A stretch of 26,147 nt of DNA from Welwitschia mirabilis (lineage: Eukaryota > Gnetophyta > Gnetopsida > Welwitschiales): contig JBOZIK010000001.1 of NCBI GenBank assembly GCA_051453625.1, positions 63,692,677 through 63,718,823 on the forward strand, in the 5' to 3' direction. Below the pieces are notes generated by a model. That model was not told the DNA's origin and ran no database searches. It saw only the letters and a list, made by a program, of their open reading frames with translations. This document shows, piece by piece, positions 1-9,493 of this stretch (within the stretch, counting starts at the first letter, position 1; each line of letters starts with the position of its first letter). Made by a program: the position numbers and the translations under genes.

Positions 1-443
1 TAAGCTGTGAGTGAACGGGCAGTTGAGGTTTCCTTTCCCTCATGTATGTAGGCAGCTGTCGTACCATGGGTGGGGTGGACTCAAAAACTAGTGATGTTGT
101 CGTCTGCTCACACCTCAGTGGATGACTATATACAAGATTTATTCCACTTGAACACAACATGGAGCCAGAGCACATTTAATAACCCTCCTCAGTAATGAGT
201 TATGACTACCCAATCCTATAAGCCATATATCACTCTCCTGACGTTGACCTTTCCCTGTCTATAGTGGTTACATGACCCCTATTATGTGGGTAACTGTTAG
301 GAGTAAGTGGATCTTCCTAACACCAGCTCAGCCTAACTATTGGTACCGAACAAACATTAGTAGCCGAGTATGTCATGGTGGCTTCCCAGTGGTTTTCTGG
401 TGTACTACATAGAGCTTGTTAGGGTGATTGCCGCATATGAGCC

Positions 444-1575
444 GGCTTCCATCCGTGAAAGGACTAGCATTCAAGGTTGACATTTTCGGTAGGTAGGTAG
501 GTGAGCGAGCCATGCTAGAGCTAACTTCTAGTAATAACCATCCTCCTAGACTGCATGAGGTAAACTAAACACATATCGACTAGCCTAAGCACTTTACTAC
601 TTCTAATACCAGGTGTATAGTCGACAGTTAGTTGAGTAAACATAGGCTTACGGGGACGGTGAGGAGCCCTGGTATCAGGGACGTGAGCTAGCAGATGAGG
701 GAAAGGGCATACTAGTTATGGTGTTCACTTGTTGGTTCAGACTCATAAAGGGCAGGGAGCTCGAATTGTCTGTATGTGCAAGTGAGCGTATAGTTTCTAA
801 GCCAACCACCCACGACTGAAGCAAGAGCATCTACTGCTCTAACACAAGACTATGTCGGAGTTATGTAGCTTATTTCCTACACTTGTAGCTTTCCCCGATA
901 CAACCATCCATGGTACGTGGCGCGTGAACCTGACCCTATAGCTTGTAGCTTTCCCTTTCNNNNNNNNNNNNNNNNNNNNNNNNNNNNNNNNNNNNNNNNN
1001 NNNNNNNNNNNNNNNNNNNNNNNNNNNNNNNNNNNNNNNNNNNNNNNNNNNNNNNNNNNGGATTCCATCCGTGAAAGGACTGGCATTCAGGGTTGACATG
1101 TCCGGTAGGTAGGTAGGTGAGCGAGCCATACTAGAGCTGACTCCTAGTAATAATCATCCTCCTAGACTGCATGAGGTAAACTAAACACATATCGACTAGC
1201 CTAAATACTTTACTACTTCTAATACCAGGTGTATAGTCAACAGTTAGTTGAGTGAACACAGGCTTACAGGGAAGGTGAGGAGCCCTGGTATCAGGGACAT
1301 GAGCCAGCAGGTGGGGGAAAGGGCATACTAGTTATGATGTTCACTTGTTGGTTCGGACTCATAAAGGGCAGCGAGCTCGAACTATCTGTATGTGCAAGTG
1401 AGTGTATAGTTTCTAAGCCAACCACCCATGACTGAAGCAAGAGCATCTACTGCTCTAACATAAGACTATGCCGGAGTTATGTAGCTCATTCCCTATACTT
1501 GTAGCTTTCCCCGATACAACCACCCATGGTACATGGCACGTGAACTTGACCCTGTAGCCTGTATCTTTCCCTTTT
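444..1575. other. Assembly gap 1 (N 960-1059) with 516-bp duplicated flanks
   Basis: Bases 444-959 align to 1060-1575 at a constant offset of 616 with no insertion or deletion. By eye there are about 40 mismatches (near 8%), roughly 35 of them transitions. The left copy ends at the gap and the right copy starts at it, which is the geometry of two contig ends that overlap but were placed side by side. A true tandem duplication with a gap between copies is the alternative. Confidence 0.85.
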
Positions 1576-1699
1576 TCTTTTGGCTATATAACCACCTGTC
1601 GGCTATATATATGGGGGTGCACATGAATAACCAACCCTTCCCTGATGTGAGACAACTGTGAACTACTCCTAAGCATGCTGGACATACTAGGTGGACCAT

Positions 1700-1889
1700 G
1701 GGTGGCTAAATAGTGGTCTCCTTTCCCTAGTACTGCCACATAGANNNNNNNNNNNNNNNNNNNNNNNNNNNNNNNNNNNNNNNNNNNNNNNNNNNNNNNN
1801 NNNNNNNNNNNNNNNNNNNNNNNNNNNNNNNNNNNNNNNNNNNNGGGTGGTTAAATAGTGGTCTCCTTTCCCTGGTACTACCACATAGA
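1700..1889. other. Assembly gap 2 (N 1745-1844) with 45-bp duplicated flanks
   Basis: Bases 1700-1744 match 1845-1889 at offset 145, with three mismatches and no indel. Both copies touch the N run. The contig that follows (1845-2105) has only about 13 bases (1890-1902) not shared with a neighbouring contig, so it adds almost nothing unique. Confidence 0.85.
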
Positions 1890-1902
1890 GCTCACTGACT
1901 CT

Positions 1903-2408
1903 GTAGACTATTGTACAAACTCTGATAACCTAGCTTCTTATTGTGGAATGAGCAGTACTAGCTACCCATCGCAATCTATATACATAACTATCCAACACGC
2001 TCGCTCGTTACCCCACTACTAAACTAACCACTCTGCATAGAGAATCATCAACCAGTGGACGGACGCTCTATGGACAACTGACCCAGAGGAACTTCTATGT
2101 GGCACNNNNNNNNNNNNNNNNNNNNNNNNNNNNNNNNNNNNNNNNNNNNNNNNNNNNNNNNNNNNNNNNNNNNNNNNNNNNNNNNNNNNNNNNNNNNNNN
2201 NNNNNGTAGACTATTGTACAAACTCCAACAACCTAGATTCTTATTGTGGAATGAGCAGTAATAGCTACCCATCGCAATTTATATACATAACTATTCAACA
2301 CGCTCGCTCGTTACCCCACTACTAAACTGACCACTCCACATAGAGAATCATCAACCAGTGGACAGACGCTCTATGACCAACTGACCGAGAGGAACTGCTA
2401 TGTGGCAC
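1903..2408. other. Assembly gap 3 (N 2106-2205) with 203-bp duplicated flanks
   Basis: Bases 1903-2105 match 2206-2408 at a fixed offset of 303 with about 15 mismatches (7%) and no indel. The copies end and start exactly at the gap edges. This is the same pattern as the other four gaps. Confidence 0.85.
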
Positions 2409-2605
2409 TCAACTACGAGTATATGTAGTACCTGCCAGTCCAACCACGATTGGTCAAATCCCAATTGCACATGGTACAACCTGCAAAACCGTTCATACAC
2501 ATGTACCCCTGTAGTAAGGAGTCTAACAACTGAATAGCAGTCGAGGGATTCATGTAAGACAGGGAAGGGGACAGGATCAGTATACCATGAGTGCGAGCCA
2601 TGCAT

Positions 2606-2994
2606 ATAGTCTTTCTCATATAAAAATTTTAAATAGTAAGTTTTAGATAAATATATCATTATAAACAAGAGGTAAACTTAATAACAAAGTAATAGAAGTA
2701 GTCTTTTTTGGATATGATATAGAAATTTTACATTGGAAATACATAGATGTAAATACCAGAAAGTTTATAACTTTAAGATTAATGAAATTTAAGGAAGAAA
2801 AGCTTAGTTTTGAGAATAATNNNNNNNNNNNNNNNNNNNNNNNNNNNNNNNNNNNNNNNNNNNNNNNNNNNNNNNNNNNNNNNNNNNNNNNNNNNNNNNN
2901 NNNNNNNNNNNNNNNNNNNNGATTAATGAAATTTAAGGAAGAAAAGCTTATTTTTGAGAATAATAAATTAGATTCTAGTGGTTGTTTACAATAG
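2606..2994 (+). pseudogene. E1 integrase C-terminal (SH3-like) domain remnant
   Basis: In the frame through 2665 the sequence reads TRGKL, then VVFFGYDIEILHWKYID and RKFITLR. This is the copia post-integrase SH3-like block, in which a GY motif is followed by a short repeated strand pattern. Stops precede it, at 2662-2664 and upstream. The frame stays open to the N run at 2821, resumes in phase after it and stops at 2992-2994 (SSGCLQ, then stop). E2 has the same block at about 7590-7830 (TRGKLHEKEIEIVFVSYDKG). Since 2777-2820 and 2921-2964 are the same sequence, the true piece is about 144 bases shorter than it looks. Confidence 0.8.
2777..2964. other. Assembly gap 4 (N 2821-2920) with 44-bp duplicated flanks inside E1
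   Basis: Bases 2777-2820 match 2921-2964 at offset 144 with one mismatch (2807 g, 2951 t). The gap falls inside the integrase C-terminal remnant of copia element E1. Because the offset is a multiple of three, the open frame seems to run through the N run, but its apparent length is inflated. Confidence 0.88.
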
Positions 2995-3239
2995 GTTTTT
3001 AATAGAAAATAAATTTTTATAAATTAAAATATTAGTAATTTATTTAAATATTAACTACCTTTGTTGATGCTTGATCAAAACTTTGAGAAAACAGTCATAA
3101 GACAATAAGCAATATTATAAGAACTAATGGTAGTGCTATATAACATTCAAAAATCAAATACTATAGAGGAAGAACTTCAAGACAAGTAATGGTAACATAC
3201 AATGTAAAAAGAAATGACATAAATTAAAAAGAATAATAC

Positions 3240-3905
3240 TTGGAAGCTCATTTCCAAATAAAAAGATAAAAAGATGATTTCTACAAAATGGGTCTATAAA
3301 GTGAAAGTAAATTGAAAAGATAAATTGACAAATTTAAAAGTAGTGTTAGTGGTAAAAGTATTCATATAAAAAAAAGGTATTAATTATTTTAAACTTATGC
3401 ATCTACTTCAAGAATAGAGATCATTAGATTACTTTTTTCATTGGTACTTCAATTTAATGCAAACGCTTATCAACTAGGTATTACCTTATCCTTTTTAAAT
3501 GATATTAAATAAAAGGAAGTATATGTAAATGATCCAACAAATTTTTTAAAAAAAAGGCATGGAAAATAATGTTCACAAGTTCAATAAGGTACTTTATGTT
3601 CTCAAGCAAAATCCAAAACCTTGGTATCCTACTTTGCACAATCATCTACTCAAGAAATGCTATACAAATTGCATTATAGAACCTAATTTATTTCATATGT
3701 GGAAGGATAATAACGTAATATTTATCTTAGTTTATGTGGATGATGTTCTTTACTTTACATTATATACAAAGTTATTAAAAGAGTTTAAAATACAAACACA
3801 AGAAGTCTTTTATAAGAAAAACTTGGAACAACTGCAATATTTTCTTAGTTTTAAAGTTGAACAAGATAAGGAGGATGTCACATTTTATCAAATTCTATAA
3901 TATAT
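3240..3905 (+). pseudogene. E1 reverse transcriptase remnant (RVT_2 type)
   Basis: This is the polymerase domain of the copia pol polyprotein, which makes cDNA from element RNA. The start matches the copia RT opening, with STKWVYKVK encoded near 3280-3306, followed by stops and frameshifts. From 3559 an uninterrupted 113-codon frame runs to 3900. It includes VLYVLKQNPKPWY, FILVYVDDVLYFT with the catalytic YVDD at 3733-3744, and a following stretch resembling the helix that leads into the 'RYFLGIEV' region (LEQLQYFLSFKVEQ). A complete copia RT is about 240 codons, so roughly half survives in one frame. The ATG at 3559 is internal and need not be a true start. Confidence 0.85.
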
Positions 3906-3984
3906 CTGCTAAATAGGTTTAATATTCATAATGCAAATATAGTAATAATTTCATTACCATATGACTTTAGTAAAAAACAAGCAA

Positions 3985-4600
3985 CAAAAAAGATGCATGC
4001 AACATATTTAAGAAAAATCATTAGATCTTTGAGGTACTTTACATACTTTATGCCAGATTTAGAATTTCTAGTAAATATTATTTTAACATACATAGATAAA
4101 CCAAATAAAGAACACTTAAAGGTAGCAAAGAACATTGTAAGATATGTCAAAGGAATCAAAAATAAAAAGTTGTAATTTACAAAAGGTGTGAATACTTGGT
4201 TTGTCTATAGTGATGATAATTTAGAAGAATATTTGAAAGATAAAAATATTTCATGAATTGAATTTAATTTCTTGGAAATACAATACATTACAATATGTAA
4301 AGCGTAAAAACAATCATGTGGATTTTGAATATAAGAAAAGAATTTCATTTAAAGATAGATACATCTATTTCATTATTTGTTGATAATGTTTTAGCATAAA
4401 TTTGACAAAAAGCAATTGTAACATAAAAGAAACAAACACAATATTATCTAGTACAACTACATCAAAGAGAATGTAGAAGATAAAATAGTGATACTATAAT
4501 ATGTGAATATAAAATACCAAGTTGCCAATCTTCTATCAAAGGAAATCACTAGAAAAATAATGAAAGACTTCATGTACATTAGAGATCTGATGATCTTAAA
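3985..4600 (+). pseudogene. E1 RT connection and RNase H remnant
   Basis: The frame from 3993 reads YLRKIIRSLRYFTYFMPDLE and later EHLKVAKNIVRYVKG. This is the copia block joining RT to RNase H (YRK.VGSLRYL..RPD, then H..A.KRILRY.KG). Further on, VYSDDN (near 4201) corresponds to the first RNase H acidic motif, LFVDNVLA (near 4373) to the later DN motif, and YQVANLLSKEI (near 4517-4550) to the Q.AD..TK tail. Stops and shifts separate the blocks. The domain is followed at once by the polypurine tract and LTR, the normal 3' end of a copia element. Confidence 0.75.
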
Positions 4601-4603
4601 GTT

Positions 4604-4614
4604 AAAAGAGGAAA
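4604..4614 (+). promoter_or_regulatory. E1 polypurine tract
   Basis: An all-purine run, aaaagaggaaa, sits directly before the LTR start TGTTAG at 4615. In this family the polypurine tract primes plus-strand DNA synthesis. The matching place before the E2 3' LTR reads aagctaagggag (9482-9493). Confidence 0.7.
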
Positions 4615-5217
4615 TGTTAGTTATAATTAACTTGTAATTTATTTTTTTAATGTTTCATCCAATATTTTTGTTAGAGTTCTAAATTAAATTAAACTACGTC
4701 TTTAGGTTTGGACCTTAATTTCTTAAAAACTTTGGGTTATAAGCAGAGTGAAGTAGCATTATATAATGTATAAAGCTTATATTATATTAGAAGAACTACT
4801 ATTTTAATGTTTGAAATAGAGGAAAAGAATTCTTAATGTTGAACATCTTGTGTTTTTACCACTTTCATTCTCTAATTACTTTCTTAATATTATTGTTATA
4901 AGCTTTATTTTAATTCTAATAGCAAGTTCTTTGGATGTATTTTTAAAAGGAAAAAGATTTGTTTTTCAATAGGTGTAGCCATTTGCAAATTATTTGAGTT
5001 TCTTGTTTTAGTTTTTTCAGATTCTATAATTATTTATTTAATCAAAATGACTTAAAACTTAAATTTTAAGTAGTAATTTTATATATCAGATCTTAATACA
5101 TATCCTATATAATAAAAACAAGATGTTTTTAATTAAAAATATACTCTCTTTGTTTATTTGGTATACTACCAAAGTAAATTAGGCTATTTTAGCTATGTAA
5201 GTCATGAGATCAAGCCT
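4615..5217 (+). repeat. Shared LTR: 3' LTR of E1 and 5' LTR of E2
   Basis: The LTR starts TGTTAGTTATAATTAACTTG after a polypurine tract and ends just before a primer-binding site at 5221. It aligns over its whole length with 9494-10136. Shared landmarks include taatgtttcatccaata, agaactacta, cattctctaattacttt (g for a in the second copy), and the end block tattttagctatg followed by gatcaagcctccttat or ggtcaagcttcccttat. A TATA-like stretch at 4759-4774 (tatataatgtataaag) could be the old element promoter; it is not kept in the 3' copy. The length is about 600 bp. Having a polypurine tract on one side and a primer site on the other means this one LTR serves two internal regions. The exact right border is uncertain by a few bases. 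Confidence 0.8.
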
Positions 5218-5220
5218 CCT

Positions 5221-5231
5221 TATCAAAGCTC
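5221..5231 (+). other. E2 primer-binding site
   Basis: The bases tatcaaagctc differ at one position, a G-to-A transition, from tatcagagctc, part of the plant copia primer site complementary to initiator methionine tRNA. The site begins right after the end of the region shared with the 3' LTR, which supports the LTR border. Confidence 0.65.
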
Positions 5232-5499
5232 AAAGGTTAAAAGATGTTACATGAACTCAAAGTCCCACATTTTAAAGGTAACAACTTTCATTATTAGCAA
5301 AAAAAGATTAAGACAATCTTAGAGGTAAATAAACATGATAAGTGATTAAGAATTCTTTCAAAATAGTTATAATAATAGAGTACTAGGTAATGACAAATAA
5401 CCAAAAGAAGGCATATAATGAAAGAAAAAAAAAGATCTAATAGGTAGAAATTAGGGCTACATGATCGAATTTTTTCCAAGATCACAATAAAAAACATTA

Positions 5500-6200
5500 C
5501 AAAACAATATTAGGATGTTTTGAAAAATGAGTTTAAAGATATATCTCAAGTTTAATAAGTTCAACTCATGGAAGCAAAGAGGGATTTTGAAACCCTTATA
5601 ATGTTTAAAATTAAACTCTTAATAAATTTATTGAATGATTTCAAAATATTTTTAAGAAACTTATAGAGTTTGCATAATCAAAACCTAAAATATCATTGGT
5701 GGAAAAGGTACTTAGATCTATCTCTCACAAGTAATATTCTTTTACTATAACTATTATGTAGTTTAAAGGTTTGGATAATTATTCTTCAGAAGAACTTATT
5801 AGTTCTATGAAAATTAAGATGAGATTAAAATAATAATAAAGAAATTTGATACTGCTTTGCTTATAACAAAAGAAAACATAAATTATACAGTAAATGTAGA
5901 GGAAGAACGTATTAGAATACCTTCTAAAATTACCCACCATGTGTAAGAAGAGGAAGAAGTACAAGAGGTAAATTTAACTTAAGATGAGGAAGAACTCCAC
6001 AAGAAATAAGAAAGCATGTAGTTGTATAAAGGAAAGAATACTATTACAATAATAAAATAGGCATATGTGGCTATTATCACTTGTATGGATACTTTGAAAA
6101 ATATTATTAGAAGAAAGAAAAGGATTATGGCTATAAAAATTTGAGAAATAATTATGCTTTCATGGAAACAGCTCAAGAATAAAGTATCTAGTAATAACAT
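5500..6200 (+). pseudogene. E2 gag remnant with decayed zinc knuckle
   Basis: Gag forms the particle that packages element RNA. In three shifting frames I see the plant copia gag pattern: near 5580-5640 DFETLIMFKIKL (like the eFe.L.M block), near 5765-5830 LDNYSSEELISSMKIKMRLK (like the 'ls.eeLigsL..hE' block). At 6066-6107 there is a CX2CX4HX4C knuckle in which only the first Cys remains: CGYYHLYGYFEKYY, with Tyr at the other three ligand positions. TGT to TAT and CAT to TAT are single transitions. The bases before it (5232-5500) are leader sequence with no feature I recognise. The minus-strand open frames at 5294, 5779 and 5979 are antisense shadows. Confidence 0.7.
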
Positions 6201-6339
6201 TCAATAATCTTTGAAGAGGGCTTAACATCAAAATCAACAAAAAATATACTAGTAGTGACTTAAAAAAGACAAATAAGTTAGCAAGGCAATGATAAAATCA
6301 TCTACAATATGGGGTGTACATATACTTTTGTAATGTATC

Positions 6340-6810
6340 ATGAATGGATCCTAAATTCTATTTTTTTAAATAATCCTTGAAAAGATGAATACTTTTTAAG
6401 AATTTAAAATTAAAATATTTAGGAAAATTTATCATTATAAATGGAAACAAAATTAAACCTAAAGATATTGGAACCATTGTACTTTGTTTTGATGATGAAA
6501 AATGTGCAGAAATTAAAGATACTATTTATGCTCCTACTTTGACATGTAATCTTATTTNNNNNNNNNNNNNNNNNNNNNNNNNNNNNNNNNNNNNNNNNNN
6601 NNNNNNNNNNNNNNNNNNNNNNNNNNNNNNNNNNNNNNNNNNNNNNNNNNNNNNNNNGCATTATAAATGGAAACAAAATTAAATCTAAAGATGTTGGAAC
6701 CATTGTACTTTATTTTGATGATGAAAAATGTGCAGAAATTAAAGATACTATTTATGCTTCTGCTTTGACATGTAATCTTATTTTAGTTGGAAGCTTATTC
6801 AAAAGAGTTT
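6340..6810 (+). pseudogene. E2 protease remnant, split by gap 5
   Basis: The retropepsin active site is at 6345-6359 and reads WILNS where the family has W.LDSG, so the catalytic Asp appears to be Asn and the Gly is lost. The flap side follows: IIINGNKIKPKDIGTIVL from about 6431, then IKDTIYAPTLTCNLILVGSL, like the copia 'l.dVlYvP.l..NLiSv..L' block. The second half appears twice because bases 6433-6557 and 6659-6783 are near-copies flanking the N run. Stops lie between the two parts (after NNP near 6368). Confidence 0.75.
6433..6783. other. Assembly gap 5 (N 6558-6657) with 125-bp duplicated flanks inside E2
   Basis: Bases 6433-6557 match 6659-6783 at offset 226 with about five mismatches, all transitions, and no indel. 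The gap lies in the protease part of copia element E2, so the protease appears partly doubled. Counting each overlap once gives a single copy in the usual order. Confidence 0.88.
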
Positions 6811-6899
6811 TGATATTGAATTTAGTGGAGATATGTACAACACAAAGAAATAGGGATAAACATCTTTGCATTTCAAAAGAAAGTAATGAAATCTATGTA

Positions 6900-7830
6900 T
6901 GGTATTATCAATGATAAACTTCATGGCAATTGTATATTGACACATGTCAATTATCACTACTTATAAAAAACATTTAAAAATAAAATTGTAATAGGCATGA
7001 AAGACTATGAAGAAATTGAGTAACAATGTGTAGCTTGCATCAAAGCAAGTTAATAAGAAACAAAAATTCAAGTTCTTAAGAAAGATAAATACATAGTTGG
7101 ATTTAATCCATATGGATCTAATAAGATCCATAGACCCTCAAGCAAGAATTGGAGCAAGGAATTTATATGTTTTAGTTGAAAACCTTAGTAGAAATAGTTT
7201 GCTATACATAAGAAATGAAAAATAAAAGAACATCTCATTTTTTCAAGTTTTTTAAAGTGCATGTTCAAAATGCTTTTAATGCAAAAGTTAAACAAATTTA
7301 ATCAGATCAAGAAACAAAGTTTTGTTCCAATGAGTTTAGGTTATTTTGTGATTCTAATGGCATCATTCAAAAAATAATAATATCATACACTCCTAAATCA
7401 AATAATGTAACAAAAAAGAAGAAACCTCATTTTATTAGAAATGACAAAAGCAATGTTGAGTAATTCAAAAGCACTAAAGCACATGTGGAATAAAGTATTG
7501 TATATTGCATACTATTTTAATAACAAATTCATTAATAAGCATAGCTCAAACAATACACCATTGAATTTCTAGTTGTATACAAATCTAGTATTTCTCATAT
7601 AAGAGTTTTTTATACTAAGTTTTTGGTACATATACCATAACAAACAAGAGGTAAACTACATGAAAAAGAAATAGAAATAGTTTTTGTTAGCTATGATAAA
7701 GGAACCTTAAAATGGAAATGCATAGATTTGAATATTAAAAATTTTATAACTTTAAAAATACTAAAATTTAAGAAATACAACCTTGGTTTAGAGGTAAATA
7801 AATCTAATTCTGGTGATTATTTACAATAGT
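6900..7830 (+). pseudogene. E2 integrase remnant with SH3-like C-terminal block
   Basis: Integrase joins element DNA to the host chromosome. The zinc-binding CxxC is visible as QCVACIKAS at 7024-7047. The catalytic core starts at LDLIHMDLI (first Asp codon 7115-7117) and continues with the VENLSR block. The second Asp is in SDQETKF (codon 7305-7307), in another frame. The third acidic residue is changed: the TPxxNxVxER block reads TPKSNNVTKKKK, with Lys at 7413-7415 where Glu is expected (GAA to AAA, one transition). The SH3-like part follows at 7590-7830 (TRGKLHEKEIEIVFVSYDKG) and stops at 7828-7830. Several stops and at least one frameshift break it. Confidence 0.8.
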
Positions 7831-8059
7831 TATTTAATAAGAAAGAAATTTTTGTAAATTAAACTAACAACTTATTAAAACATCTTCTACCTCACTTGAT
7901 TCTTCATTAAAGTTTGAAGAAAGAATGACAACATAGTAAGCAATATTATAAGGACTAATGGTAATGACATGAAACATTCAAGAACTAAATACTATAGAAG
8001 AAGAACTTAAAGAAAAGAAATAATAGCAAGTGATACAAAAAAAATGTAGCAAATTAACA

Positions 8060-8720
8060 AGAATAATATTGGAAAGCTCATTCCTAAATCAAAAGGCAAA
8101 TAGATTATTTCTACAAAATGGGCCTACAAAATGAACATAAATCAAGCAGACAAACTAACAAATTTGAAAGTAAGGTTAGTGGCAAAGGAATTCATGCAAG
8201 AAGAAGGTGTTAACCATTTTAAAACTTATGAACTTATTTTAAAAATAGACACCATTAGATTACTTATTTTATAGGCACTTTAATTTGATATAAAAGTTTA
8301 TTAGATAGATATTAGTTTAGCATTTTTAAATGGTATTTTAGAAAAGGAAGTATATGTAAATTAGCTAATAGGTTTTGTAAAAATCATGTTTATAGATTTA
8401 ATAAGATACCTTATCATCTCAAGCAAGCACTAAGTGCTTGTTATGTTACTTAGTATAATGATCTACTCAAGAAAGACTATAGACATTGTATCATAGAACC
8501 TATTTTATTTCATAAGTGGAAAGATGATAAGGTAATATTTATGTCAATTTATGTGAATGATGTTATTTATTTTACATCATTTGAAAAGCTATTAAAGCAA
8601 TTCAAAAGATAAATGTAAGAAGTTTGTGATATGAAAGACTTGGAAATCTACAGTATTTTCTTAGCTTTAAAGTTGAATAAAATAAGGAGGGAACTACATT
8701 TTATAGAAGTAAGTAAGGAA
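8060..8720 (+). pseudogene. E2 reverse transcriptase remnant
   Basis: The start is well preserved. ISTKWAYKMNINQADKLTNL and then KVRLVAKEFMQEEGVNHFKT are encoded from about 8107 to 8226, matching the copia 'KWVYK.K....G...YKARLVAKGF.Q..G.D...TF' block. AFLNGILEKEVYVN follows near 8319-8362. The catalytic box at 8550-8561 reads YVND instead of YVDD, a GAT to AAT change that should abolish activity. Stops interrupt it in several places. The relative in E1 keeps YVDD at the same place. Confidence 0.85.
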
Positions 8721-8799
8721 TTTATTTATTTAAGAACTTTGATATGCATAATGAAAACATAGCAATGACACCATTACCATATGACTTTGGTAAAAGACA

Positions 8800-9493
8800 A
8801 GAAGTACAAAAGATGAATGCAACATGTTTTAGAAAAATCATTAGATCTTTAAGGTATCTTACATCCTAGAAGCTATATTCAAAAATCTTAAAAATGTTAT
8901 TTCAAGATATATAGCTGAATGAAATGAAGAATACTTAAAGGTAGCAAAGCACATTTTGAAATATGTCAAAGGATTCAAAAATAAAGCAATGCAATTTACA
9001 CAAGGTATGAATACTTGCTTTATACATAGCAATGTTGATTTAGGAGAAGATTTGAGAGATAAAAAAGGAACTTCAAAAATAATAATATTTCATTTCTTAA
9101 ATTTAATTTATTGAAAATATTATAAGAAATAATGTGAAACTCTTTATTCTACAAAATCTGAATATACTATAATGTACAAAGTAGAAAAAATAATCATGTG
9201 GATTGTGAATGTAATGTAAAAATTTTATTTAAAGGGAGATACTTTCATTCGATTATTTGTTAATAATGTTTTAGCCATAAATTTAGGAAAATACCAACTA
9301 CAACATAAAAGAATCAAACACATTAATATCAAGTACAACTTTATCAAAGAGAAGGTAGAAGATAGAACAATGATAATGTAATATCTAAACATACAACACC
9401 AAGTTGCTAGTATTTTAACAAAGGAAACCAATAGAAAAAGAATGAAAGACCTAATGTACATTATAGTTTTAATGAACTTGCAAGCTAAGGGAG
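8800..9493 (+). pseudogene. E2 RNase H remnant and polypurine tract
   Basis: The joining block FRKIIRSLRYLTS is encoded near 8827-8866, then EEYLKVAKHILKYVKGFKNK near 8929-8990. Further on, RLFVNNVLAINLGKYQL (about 9248-9300) matches the RNase H DN motif with Asp changed to Asn. The tail HQVASILTKETNRKRMKD (about 9400-9450) matches Q.AD..TK. The domain ends before the purine-rich aagctaagggag at 9482-9493 and the 3' LTR. The minus-strand open frame at 9225-9461 is its antisense shadow. Confidence 0.75.

Larger units (their letters stand above)
1..2605. repeat. Non-coding repeat-like DNA of balanced composition
   Basis: This stretch has a clearly higher G+C content than the rest of the window and no credible coding frame; the longer open frames run through N runs. 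It carries short recurring pieces: a GGTA-type run near 489-504 and again after gap 1, the words tttccct and ccatgggtgg in several places, and tgtagctttccc twice within about 60 bases (near 885 and 943). It shows no LTR ends, primer site or retroelement protein match that I can recognise. It could be an unclassified interspersed repeat, part of a long LTR, or a satellite; three gaps in 2.6 kb suggest it is repetitive and hard to assemble. Its right edge is the abrupt start of copia sequence near 2606. Confidence 0.55.
2606..5217 (+). mobile_element. Ty1/copia element E1, 5'-truncated, with 3' LTR
   Basis: This is the 3' half of a copia retrotransposon: integrase C-terminal domain, a long linker, RT, RNase H, a polypurine tract (4604-4614) and an LTR from 4615. 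The LTR, gag, protease and integrase core expected on the left are absent; the element begins abruptly next to unrelated balanced-composition DNA. It is homologous along its length to the matching part of E2 (roughly 7590-9493). All domains carry stops or frameshifts except one RT frame at 3559-3900. The break at 2606 lies inside one contig (2206-2820), so it is not created by a gap join. It could be an old deletion, an insertion into E1, or an error within that contig. Confidence 0.85.

Noticed and set aside
444-1575. True tandem satellite of about 616 bp
   Set aside because: The apparent period depends on a 100-N gap of unknown size, and the copy edges coincide with the gap on both sides, as in four other gaps.
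839-2668. Minus-strand open frames of 65-105 codons in the GC-balanced region
   Set aside because: Most run through N runs, and the repeated peptides come from the duplicated flanks of the gaps. No domain or composition supports coding.
5294-6200. Three minus-strand open frames of 61-73 codons rich in Phe, Ile and Leu
   Set aside because: They are antisense to the gag region of E2; AT-rich antisense DNA readily gives hydrophobic frames that look like membrane proteins.
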